Origin: an uncultured Selenomonadales bacterium
GTDB lineage: Bacteria > Bacillota > Negativicutes > Selenomonadales > Selenomonadaceae
Direction: 5' to 3'
DNA length: 11,062 bases
Assembly (NCBI GenBank): GCA_946547205.1
Contig: CAMNPA010000015.1
Coordinates: forward strand, 1 to 11,062
The notes under the pieces were generated by a model. That model did not search any database. It was not told the DNA's origin and saw nothing but the letters and a program-made list of their open reading frames with translations. This document shows positions 5,991 through 11,062 of this stretch, piece by piece. Both the position numbers and the translations under genes were made by a program. The number at the start of each line of letters is the position of its first letter. Within the stretch, counting starts at the first letter, position 1.

Positions 5991-6020
5991 CCTTCGACGT
6001 TTATCGGAAGGAAAATTTTT
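5991..6020. terminator. Hairpin with flanking A/T tracts in the divergent intergenic region
   Basis: CCTTC (5991-5995) pairs with GAAGG (6007-6011), with two more inner pairs possible across a one-base bulge. An AAAAAT tract precedes it and an A-T tract follows, so it looks like a weak bidirectional terminator. Its position between two divergent genes is unexpected, because no visible transcript ends there; it could instead be an insulator or a remnant. Confidence 0.3.
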
Positions 6021-6052
6021 CGCGCGTGAAGGAAATTTCTTTCGGCGGCAGA

Positions 6053-6068
6053 ATTTGCAAGCGCAAAT
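6053..6068. promoter_or_regulatory. Inverted repeat ahead of the glycosidase gene
   Basis: ATTTGC, 4 nt, GCAAAT: a perfect 6-bp inverted repeat, 6 nt before the ribosome binding site. It could be an operator half-site pair or a small leader hairpin. No confident -35/-10 pair was found for this gene. Confidence 0.3.
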
Positions 6069-6074
6069 CATTTC

Positions 6075-6081
6075 AAAGGAG
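6075..6081 (+). promoter_or_regulatory. Ribosome binding site of the glycosidase gene
   Basis: AAAGGAG, 9 nt before the ATG at 6091. It selects that start over the ATG-proximal open frame beginning at 6055. Confidence 0.7.
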
Positions 6082-6090
6082 CAATTAATC

Positions 6091-7323
6091 ATGTTGAAAA
6101 GAATTGTCGCGCTGATGACGGCGGTAATATTTTTTTTGACCGCACCGACTCTCGCGTTGGCAAAAGACGATTTAGTCGATAAACCCTTCCAACAATCTCC
6201 GCCTGACGTTCCGCAACCAACGACGTTGCCGCCTGAAGAAAAATCTGCACAACCAACGACGTTGCCGCCTGATGAAAAATCAGCACAACCGACGACGCCT
6301 GAACAACCTCAACCTACAACGCCGCCTCAAGAAGAAGTCGAGGGTTTGGAATTTTTGCTTTACGAACAGGATGGCGTTATGGCATTCGCGGTGATAGCCG
6401 ACCACGAAAAATATCAACTGCGCCCGGTTTTGGCACGCGGCAAAGTTCCGGGACTGGCAACCGTTTCGCAGATGAACGCAGCAAACGCAATCGCAACGAT
6501 TAACGCAAGCTATTTCGGCGGCAACGGCACAATCTACGGCAACACGAGAATTGACGGGCTCACGGCGGGCACGACGTATTTCATTCGCTCGGCGATGGGA
6601 ATTATGGCGAACGGCTCAATACTTTTTGCGCGGCAGATTTATCGCGGCTCGCTCTACTTCAACGACATTGAAATTGTCATCAACGGCGTCAACTGCGAAC
6701 GAAATCCAAATACCGTCGTCGTTTACAACAGCTGGAACGGCGCGACGACCGGCACAAATAATTCCGGCATTGAGCTCGTCGTCAAAGATAATCACGTCAC
6801 GGAAATTTTTCGCGGCAAAGGCAACAATCCCATTCCAACCGACGGAATTATTGTCAGCGCGAACGGTACAGCTGCAGAAAATTTCGCGAACCTTCAAGTT
6901 GGCGACAGGCTCAAATTCGAGGAAGATTATATCAACATGGAACACACCGGCGACTTCAACGACGCGATTCACATTATCGGCGCGGGCCCGACACTCGTTA
7001 AAGGCGGAGAAATTCACGTAACCGCCGACGCCGAACAATTTCCCGATGATATTCGCGTAGGTCGTGCGCCACGTTCAGCAGTTGGCATCACAAAATACGG
7101 CGATTATATTTTTGCTGTCGTTGACGGTCGACAAGCTCACAGTCGCGGTTGCACGTTGACGGAATGGGCACGCATTTTGAAGGACAATTTCGGCGCGGTG
7201 GAAGCTCTCAATCTTGACGGCGGCGGCTCAACGGAATTGGTCTTCAAAGGCAGTTTAGTCAACAGTCCCAGCGACGGCTCCGAACGCTACGTTGGCGATG
7301 CTCTGACGATTTTGCGGCGTTGA
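6091..7323 (+). CDS. Secreted phosphodiester glycosidase family (NAGPA-domain) protein
   Basis: A 410-residue exported protein. Residues 1-24 form a signal peptide (MLKR, hydrophobic core, cleavage likely after ALA at 24). Residues 30-84 are a Pro/Thr/Glu-rich linker with tandem QPTTLPPEEKSA-type units. The C-terminal part (about 85-410) is a NAGPA domain, the fold of the mammalian uncovering enzyme and of bacterial phosphodiester glycosidases acting on cell-surface sugars. Visible motifs are ATINASYFGG (125-134), GRAPRSAVGI (334-343), VVDGRQAHSRGCTLTEWA (353-370) and ALNLDGGGSTELV (372-384), the family's catalytic-region signature. The frame is open 12 codons upstream, but the ATG at 6091 has AAAGGAG 9 nt before it and starts the signal peptide cleanly. 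No C-terminal anchor is seen. It is monocistronic by appearance and divergent from rsmE. The substrate cannot be read from the sequence. Confidence 0.9.
   Translation: MLKRIVALMTAVIFFLTAPTLALAKDDLVDKPFQQSPPDVPQPTTLPPEEKSAQPTTLPPDEKSAQPTTPEQPQPTTPPQEEVEGLEFLLYEQDGVMAFAVIADHEKYQLRPVLARGKVPGLATVSQMNAANAIATINASYFGGNGTIYGNTRIDGLTAGTTYFIRSAMGIMANGSILFARQIYRGSLYFNDIEIVINGVNCERNPNTVVVYNSWNGATTGTNNSGIELVVKDNHVTEIFRGKGNNPIPTDGIIVSANGTAAENFANLQVGDRLKFEEDYINMEHTGDFNDAIHIIGAGPTLVKGGEIHVTADAEQFPDDIRVGRAPRSAVGITKYGDYIFAVVDGRQAHSRGCTLTEWARILKDNFGAVEALNLDGGGSTELVFKGSLVNSPSDGSERYVGDALTILRR
6214..6285 (+). repeat. Two 36-bp tandem units coding the Pro/Thr linker
   Basis: Units 6214-6249 and 6250-6285 differ at 2 of 36 bases (GAA/GAT and TCT/TCA). 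Each encodes a QPTTLPP(E/D)EKSA dodecapeptide; two shorter QPTTP units follow to about 6330. The unit length is a multiple of three, so copy-number change would only lengthen or shorten the spacer between signal peptide and enzyme domain. Confidence 0.85.
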
Positions 7324-7368
7324 ACCCAAAAATCTGTCATCATTGATAAAGTCACATTGAATGAAGCT

Positions 7369-7438
7369 GATACCCGGCGCGCATGGACGCATCAGCAAAG
7401 AAAAAGTAGATCCTAAACATAAAAGAAATTTACACGCC
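7369..7438 (+). repeat. Dispersed intergenic repeat, copy B (after the glycosidase gene)
   Basis: A 70-bp copy of the element at 3758-3831, in opposite genomic orientation but the same orientation relative to the gene before it. It begins about 45 nt past the glycosidase stop and ends about 38 nt before the asd -35 box. The PGAHGRIS peptide frame is shared with copy A, but frames diverge after the VDPK codons. Flanking sequence of the two copies is unrelated. Confidence 0.85.
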
Positions 7439-7475
7439 AATCGAGCAAGAGAATCCGCAAATCAATACGCTCTGC

Positions 7476-7503
7476 TTGACAATCTACACCGCTCAAGTAC
7501 AAT
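7476..7503 (+). promoter_or_regulatory. Promoter of asd
   Basis: TTGACA (7476-7481, perfect -35), 16 nt, TACAAT (7498-7503, 5/6 of -10). Predicted start near 7510, giving a short leader. It is the best promoter match in the window and separates asd from the glycosidase transcript. Confidence 0.75.
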
Positions 7504-7535
7504 GACGCTTGAAACTTTTTTAGGAGGAATTTTTA

Positions 7536-8567
7536 ATGGAACGATTCAATACGGCGATCGTCGGCGCAACCGGCGCAGTCGGTCAAGAATTTTTGAAACT
7601 CATCGAAGAGCGCAACTTTCCTTTCGGCGAACTGAAAATGTTGGCGTCGAGTCGTTCGGCGGGCAAGACAATAAATTTCATGGGCAAAGACTACACGGTC
7701 GAGGAGACAACGGAAAATTCATTCGACGGCGTGAAATTTGCATTGTTCGCGGGCGGCGCGGCAAGCAAACTCTTTGCACCGGCAGCAGTCAAATCGGGCG
7801 CGGTCGTCATTGACAATTCGTCCAATTTCCGCATGGATCCAAACGTTCCGCTCGTCGTGCCCGAAGTCAATCCGCAAGCAATCGCTCGCCACAAAGGAAT
7901 CATCGCCAACCCGAATTGCTCAACAATAATTATGGTGATGGCTCTCAAGCCGCTTTACAATTTGTCGCGAATCAAACGCGTTGTCGTGTCGACGTATCAA
8001 GCTGTTTCCGGCGCAGGTCGCGAAGGCATGGACGAATTGAAAGCTCAACTCGATTCACTGGCTCGCGGCGAAGAAGTCACAGCGAACGTTTTGCCCGTCG
8101 CCAAACTCGACAAGCACTATCAAATCGCGTCGAATCTCCTGCCGCAAATCGATGTCTTCACGGAAAATCTTTACACCAAAGAGGAAATGAAGATGGTCAA
8201 CGAAACGCAAAAGATTATGGAAGATAACGAACTGCGCATAACCGCAACGACAATTCGCGTGCCCGTCTATCGTTCGCATGCCGAAAGCGTCAACGTCGAA
8301 TTTGAAAGTGATGTTTCCGTTGAAGCCGCTCGCAATGCTCTGGAAAAATTTCCCGGCGTCATCGTGCGCGACAATCCCGCCGAAATGATTTATCCGCAAC
8401 CGCTCGAAACTTCCGGCAAAGACGACGTTGAAGTCGGACGAATTCGCAAAGATTTTTCGATTGAACACGGCTTGAACTTGTGGGTCTGCGGAGATCAAAT
8501 TCGCAAGGGCGCGGCTCTCAACGCTCTGCAAATCGCCGAATACATGATTGCGCACGAGATGGTTTGA
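7536..8567 (+). CDS. asd: Aspartate-semialdehyde dehydrogenase
   Basis: A 343-residue cytoplasmic enzyme reducing aspartyl phosphate to aspartate semialdehyde with NADPH, the branch point to lysine/diaminopimelate, threonine and methionine. The N-terminal nucleotide loop is GATGAVGQEFL (10-20). LASSRSAGK (36-44) follows, then the catalytic-cysteine motif NPNCST (125-130, C128), YQAVSGAGREG (144-154) and the histidine motif RSHAESVNVEF (246-256, H248). Length and motif spacing are those of full-length family members. The ATG at 7536 has a perfect AGGAGG 8 nt upstream (7522-7527). It has its own promoter. No terminator is visible after it, so the DUF535 and glycosyltransferase genes may be co-transcribed. 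dapA, a common partner, is not adjacent. Confidence 0.97.
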   Translation: MERFNTAIVGATGAVGQEFLKLIEERNFPFGELKMLASSRSAGKTINFMGKDYTVEETTENSFDGVKFALFAGGAASKLFAPAAVKSGAVVIDNSSNFRMDPNVPLVVPEVNPQAIARHKGIIANPNCSTIIMVMALKPLYNLSRIKRVVVSTYQAVSGAGREGMDELKAQLDSLARGEEVTANVLPVAKLDKHYQIASNLLPQIDVFTENLYTKEEMKMVNETQKIMEDNELRITATTIRVPVYRSHAESVNVEFESDVSVEAARNALEKFPGVIVRDNPAEMIYPQPLETSGKDDVEVGRIRKDFSIEHGLNLWVCGDQIRKGAALNALQIAEYMIAHEMV

Positions 8568-8632
8568 TGAAAAATTTTCTCTGTCTCAAGTCGCGATACT
8601 TCCGCAAATTTTTGGCGGACGACGGGCGGTGA
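8567..8632 (+). CDS. Possible 21-codon ORF coupled to the asd stop
   Basis: The asd stop and an ATG share a base (TGATG at 8565-8569). The frame then runs 21 codons to a TGA at 8630-8632, filling most of the gap to the next gene. The product begins MKNFLCLKSRYFRKF and is basic and aromatic-rich. There is no good ribosome binding site, so translation would depend on re-initiation after asd. I do not recognise it; it may be chance or a gene remnant. Confidence 0.2.
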   Translation: MKNFLCLKSRYFRKFLADDGR

Positions 8633-8639
8633 AAAAATC

Positions 8640-9575
8640 ATGAGCAATTTCATTGAGCTGGGCAAAAAAATTTACGACGTGAACAATCCGCGCGAGGCGC
8701 ATCGATTTGCCGTGTTCGTGGCGAGATGTCTCCTGCACCCGCAACGCATGAATCGCCTGGAAAAATTTTTCGCGCAATCGGAACTGTTGAGCAAAGTCGC
8801 GGACGGCTATCCATTTGTCTACGAACAGGCGACGCGGGCATTTTTTTACCACCGCTCAACTTTTGAGGAACGTGCGCGATTGATTGAAGAGAACATGGAA
8901 TTTTTATCGGCGCGTTTCAACGATGAGTTCATGCTCAAACTTTACGGCGACAAAAAAATTGAGCTGTGGCGCATGAATTTGGACGAGACGCTTGGTGAAA
9001 TGAATCTGGTACTTTGTGCGGAGTCCGGTCAACGCAAGGAAGGTCTGGCGGCAGTGATGTTCAACTTGCCCGGCGAAGTGCCCGTTTATCAAATTTTGTT
9101 TTGGATTGCACGCGACGAAATGATTAACCGCGACGGACAATGGGCAATGTGGATTGGCGCGATGCAAGGCCCGAACGTCGACGACGCCAAAGAAATTATC
9201 AAGCGCATAACGAAAAAATGTCACGCTTACCGCACGAAAAATTTGATTCTCTACGTTGCGCAGTCGGTCGCCAGAACTTTTGGCGTGAAAAAAATTTTCG
9301 CCGTCACGAACGAAGGCTACTACGCGAATAATCACGTTCGCCGCGACAGAAAGCTTAAAACGTCGTTCAGCGATTTTTGGCAGGAAGTCGGCGGAATTCA
9401 GACCGTTGACGCGAGATTTTTTGAGTTGCCGCTGATTGAAACGCGCAAGTCCGTTGAAGAAATTCCTTCGCACAAACGGGCGCAATACCGCAGACGATTT
9501 GCACTGCTTGACGATTTGGACGCGAGCATTTCCGAAAAATTGAGAGGTTTTGAACGTGAGAATCGCGATATTTGA
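8640..9575 (+). CDS. DUF535 family protein (VirK/YbjX-like)
   Basis: A 311-residue protein matching DUF535, the family of Shigella VirK and E. coli YbjX. Members are linked to virulence, antimicrobial peptide resistance and surface properties, without a known enzymatic reaction. Signatures fall in the C-terminal two thirds: AVMFNLPGEVPVYQILF (138-154), WIGAMQGPNVDDAKEIIKRITKKCHAYRTK (171-200) in the family's order, NNHVRRDRKLK (230-240), SDFWQEVGG (244-252), FFELPL (260-265) and the hallmark EIPSHKRAQYRRRFALLDDL (274-293). There is no signal peptide or membrane helix. The ATG at 8640 has only a weak GGTGA upstream. It overlaps the glycosyltransferase start by 20 nt, so the two are probably translated together, which suggests a joint cell-surface role. 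Family call confident; role inferred. Confidence 0.88.
   Translation: MSNFIELGKKIYDVNNPREAHRFAVFVARCLLHPQRMNRLEKFFAQSELLSKVADGYPFVYEQATRAFFYHRSTFEERARLIEENMEFLSARFNDEFMLKLYGDKKIELWRMNLDETLGEMNLVLCAESGQRKEGLAAVMFNLPGEVPVYQILFWIARDEMINRDGQWAMWIGAMQGPNVDDAKEIIKRITKKCHAYRTKNLILYVAQSVARTFGVKKIFAVTNEGYYANNHVRRDRKLKTSFSDFWQEVGGIQTVDARFFELPLIETRKSVEEIPSHKRAQYRRRFALLDDLDASISEKLRGFERENRDI
9543..9547 (+). promoter_or_regulatory. Ribosome binding site of the glycosyltransferase
   Basis: AGAGG, 8 nt before the GTG at 9556. The in-frame TTG at 9550 is only 2 nt away, so the GTG is the better start. Confidence 0.6.
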
Positions 9576-10692
9576 AAACATCATGACGCCCGGCGGTCAC
9601 GAGGTCGAGTTTGACAGAATTTTGGTTGAGGAATTTCGCGCACTCGGTCACGCCGTCGAATTTTACGTTCCCGAAAATTTTTCGTTCCAATTCGACTATC
9701 AAACGCCCGTAAATCGTTTGAACGGCGACGCGGTGACTTACACGAATTCGCGCGGGCTGAAGAAAATTTTTTCGGCGGCAAAGCGTGAGATCAATCGGCA
9801 ACGCTGGTATCGTCAACTTTTCGATGCGCAAAAAAATTTCGACGCGCTGATTGTTCCCACGTCGACTTATCGTTATTTGCGGGCGTTGAATCACAGTGCG
9901 CTGAAAAAAATTTCCGTGCCGATGATTTTCATTTTGCATGGCATAAATCCGACCGAGGCTCCGAAATTTTTGGCGGCGGCTGACAAATTGGCGTCGAATA
10001 AAAATATCAAGCCCGTCGTGCTCACGTTCGGCGATAACATTTTCGGACAGCGGCGCGACAATATTTTCACGATTTATCCGCCGACTTACACCGCACGAGA
10101 TTTGAAAGTTGCTCCGAAAATTTCTGCGGCTGGTGAAGTTCTCAAGGTTGGCTTTTTTGGGCAATATCGGCGTGAAAAAAATCTGCGCGGACTGCTGGAA
10201 GTTTTTTTGCGCGGAAATTACACGCGGCAAGTTGAATTGCAAATTCAAGGCTCGACAATGCACGCGGAAGATTCGCAAGACTTTGAGCAGATTATTCGGC
10301 AATATCGCGGCGATGAGCGTTTGAGTTTTTTGCACAAAGGTTTAATCGGTGCGGAATGGCAACGGGCGATTTTGAACGTCGACGCGCTGTTGATGCCGTA
10401 TTCTGCTCCGCGTTACAAATATCATTGGGGCGGAATGCTTTTCACGGCGATTGGATTCGGCAAGCCCGTCGTTGCAAGTGACGACATGAATCCCGAAGTT
10501 TTTCAGCTGTACAAAGTCGGAGAGACTTTTCAAAGCGGCAACCTTGACGACCTCGCGCGCGTGCTGGAGAATTTTATAAACGACTTCGACAAAAATTTCC
10601 CGACGTATTCAGCAAATCTCAAGGCGGCAGGTGAAGATTTCTCGCCCGTAAATTTTGCGCGGCGTCTTGAAAAAATTATTCGGCAGGAGTGA
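9556..10692 (+). CDS. Glycosyltransferase, GT4-like (GT-B fold)
   Basis: A 378-residue protein that probably transfers a sugar from a nucleotide donor to a cell-surface polysaccharide or lipid acceptor. The N-terminal half has a glycosyltransferase-type opening (RIAIFENIMTPGGHEVEFDR, with the Gly-Gly acceptor-side loop near residues 11-12) and no signal peptide. The C-terminal half shows VGFFGQYRREKNLRGLLEVF (198-217), a typical GT4 start of the donor domain, then DALLMPYSAP (276-285) and HWGGMLFTAIGFGKPVVASD (290-309), equivalent to the family's donor-binding E-x7-E region, though the usual first Glu is not obvious. The start is a GTG overlapping the DUF535 gene by 20 nt. Its last 38 codons are duplicated directly downstream. 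Donor and acceptor cannot be predicted. Confidence 0.8.
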   Translation: MRIAIFENIMTPGGHEVEFDRILVEEFRALGHAVEFYVPENFSFQFDYQTPVNRLNGDAVTYTNSRGLKKIFSAAKREINRQRWYRQLFDAQKNFDALIVPTSTYRYLRALNHSALKKISVPMIFILHGINPTEAPKFLAAADKLASNKNIKPVVLTFGDNIFGQRRDNIFTIYPPTYTARDLKVAPKISAAGEVLKVGFFGQYRREKNLRGLLEVFLRGNYTRQVELQIQGSTMHAEDSQDFEQIIRQYRGDERLSFLHKGLIGAEWQRAILNVDALLMPYSAPRYKYHWGGMLFTAIGFGKPVVASDDMNPEVFQLYKVGETFQSGNLDDLARVLENFINDFDKNFPTYSANLKAAGEDFSPVNFARRLEKIIRQE

Positions 10693-10750
10693 TGACGGCG
10701 TGGCGGACACTTTGGAACTCGTCAAAAAAATTTCGCGGCTCGCTGACGGA
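10578..10750 (+). repeat. Tandem duplication unit 1 (end of glycosyltransferase + hypD start)
   Basis: A 173-bp unit immediately followed by unit 2. About 11 differences by eye (94% identity). Unit 1 carries the true 3' end of the glycosyltransferase, its stop, a ribosome binding site (AGGAG, 10685-10689) and the first codons of a hypD copy. Confidence 0.9.
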
Positions 10751-10865
10751 AAACGACTTCGATAAAAATTTTCCGATGTATTGCGCGAATCTCAAGGCGG
10801 CAGGTGAAGATTTCTCGCCCGTGAATTTTGCGCGGCGTCTTGAAAAAATTATTCGGCAGGAGTGA
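10692..10865 (+). pseudogene. 57-codon ORF formed across the duplication, ending in the glycosyltransferase tail
   Basis: An ATG overlaps the glycosyltransferase stop (TGATG, 10690-10694) and opens 57 codons ending at TGA 10863-10865. The first part (MTAWRTLWNSSKKFRG) is hypD-start DNA read in another frame. From NDFDKNFP onward it is the copied glycosyltransferase C-terminus (…FSPVNFARRLEKIIRQE), differing from the parent by T to M and S to C. The ribosome binding site is only 2 nt from this ATG, so expression would rely on stop-start coupling. Probably a by-product of the duplication. Confidence 0.4.
10700..10765 (+). pseudogene. Truncated hypD 5' copy (21 codons)
   Basis: GTG at 10700-10702 with AGGAG 10 nt upstream, the same geometry as the real hypD start. 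It reads VADTLELVKKISRLADGKRLR and then stops at TAA 10763-10765, where the next duplication unit begins. It matches the first 18 residues of hypD with one change (E for K at residue 6). It could be translated as a leader peptide, but is most simply a duplication relic. Confidence 0.55.
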
Positions 10866-10923
10866 TGACAGCGTGGCGGACACTTTGAAACTCGTCAAGA
10901 AAATTTCGCGGCTCGCTGACGGG
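10751..10923 (+). repeat. Tandem duplication unit 2 (glycosyltransferase tail copy + true hypD start)
   Basis: This is the second 173-bp unit, offset exactly 173 nt throughout with no indel. Because 173 is not a multiple of three, the copied glycosyltransferase tail sits in a different frame from the parent gene. Three of the six differences in the copied tail are clustered in two adjacent codons (TCA GCA versus TGC GCG). Confidence 0.9.
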
Positions 10924-11062
10924 AAAAAGTCGTTGCGATTCATGGAAGTCTGCGGCACTCACACCGTCGCGATTTTCCGTTCCGGCATCAGACAAATTTT
11001 GCCCGACAACGTCGAACTCGTAAGCGGTCCCGGCTGTCCCGTGTGCGTCACGAACGACGATT
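10873..11062 (+). CDS. hypD: Hydrogenase formation protein HypD, N-terminal part (runs off the right edge)
   Basis: The first 63 codons of HypD, which with HypC carries the Fe(CN)2CO group being assembled for the NiFe-hydrogenase active site. Two of the family's invariant cysteine motifs are visible: FMEVCGTHTVAIF (23-35, C27) and SGPGCPVCVT (51-60, C55 and C58). The start is the GTG at 10873-10875 with AGGAG 10 nt upstream (10858-10862). That ribosome binding site and the first 17 codons lie inside unit 2 of the 173-bp duplication. Its presence implies a NiFe hydrogenase and probably more hyp genes to the right. A glycosyltransferase directly before hypD is not a usual hyp-operon neighbour. 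Confidence 0.92.
   Translation, partial: MADTLKLVKKISRLADGKKSLRFMEVCGTHTVAIFRSGIRQILPDNVELVSGPGCPVCVTNDD

Noticed and set aside
6616..7038. 140-codon minus-strand ORF inside the glycosidase gene
   Set aside because: Antisense shadow of a clear NAGPA-domain coding region with no family features of its own.
9367..10335. Long minus-strand open frame (322 codons) opposite the DUF535 and glycosyltransferase genes
   Set aside because: It lies antisense to two well-supported overlapping genes, has no recognisable domain or ribosome binding site, and its composition is that of a codon-bias shadow.
10722..10958. 78-codon minus-strand ORF across the duplication
   Set aside because: Antisense to the duplicated coding ends and to hypD, with no ribosome binding site or domain.
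1..11062. Frequent AAAATTTT-type runs as possible regulatory sites
   Set aside because: They occur throughout coding regions and follow from Lys/Phe/Asn/Ile codon choices (AAA TTT, AAA ATT), so no specific site can be inferred.

Overview
The window looks like a chromosomal piece of an anaerobic Firmicute, most likely of the Negativicutes/Selenomonadales type. I base this on the gene run ireB-ruvX-DUF1292-mltG-U32, the pair rsmE-mtaB, strong AGGAGG-type ribosome binding sites, TTGACA/TACAAT-like promoters, a DUF535 (VirK/YbjX) gene, and a hydrogenase maturation gene (hypD) at the right edge. The taxon is inferred from gene content, not from a search.

Layout: everything from 1 to 5921 reads leftward and everything from 6091 to the right edge reads rightward, so the two halves diverge from about 5.92-6.09 kb. 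Leftward unit 1 (5921 to 3858) is rsmE-mtaB, two RNA modification genes, with a good promoter at 5953-5981. Leftward unit 2 (3655 to 258) is ireB-ruvX-DUF1292-mltG-U32, tightly coupled by 3-20 nt overlaps, with a promoter at 3687-3715. It links PASTA-kinase signalling (IreB), pre-16S rRNA maturation (RuvX), peptidoglycan strand release (MltG) and a U32-family protein probably acting in tRNA wobble hydroxylation. Behind the U32 gene, positions 1-257 hold extra copies of that gene's own 3' tail, with different sequence between them.

Rightward: a secreted phosphodiester glycosidase-like protein (6091-7323), then asd (7536-8567) with its own near-consensus promoter, a DUF535 protein (8640-9575), a GT4-like glycosyltransferase (9556-10692) and the start of hypD (10873 to beyond the edge). 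The junction between the glycosyltransferase and hypD carries a 173-bp tandem duplication holding the end of one gene and the beginning of the other.

The housekeeping content is ordinary; the repeats are not. Two genes (U32 and the glycosyltransferase) have duplicated 3' tails downstream of themselves. A roughly 70-bp element sits just after two different genes (mtaB and the glycosidase) in the same orientation relative to each. TAGGGAC/AAGGGAC heptamer repeats lie inside the 5' coding end of mtaB and in the ireB promoter. No RNA genes, CRISPR arrays, transposases or prophage genes were seen.
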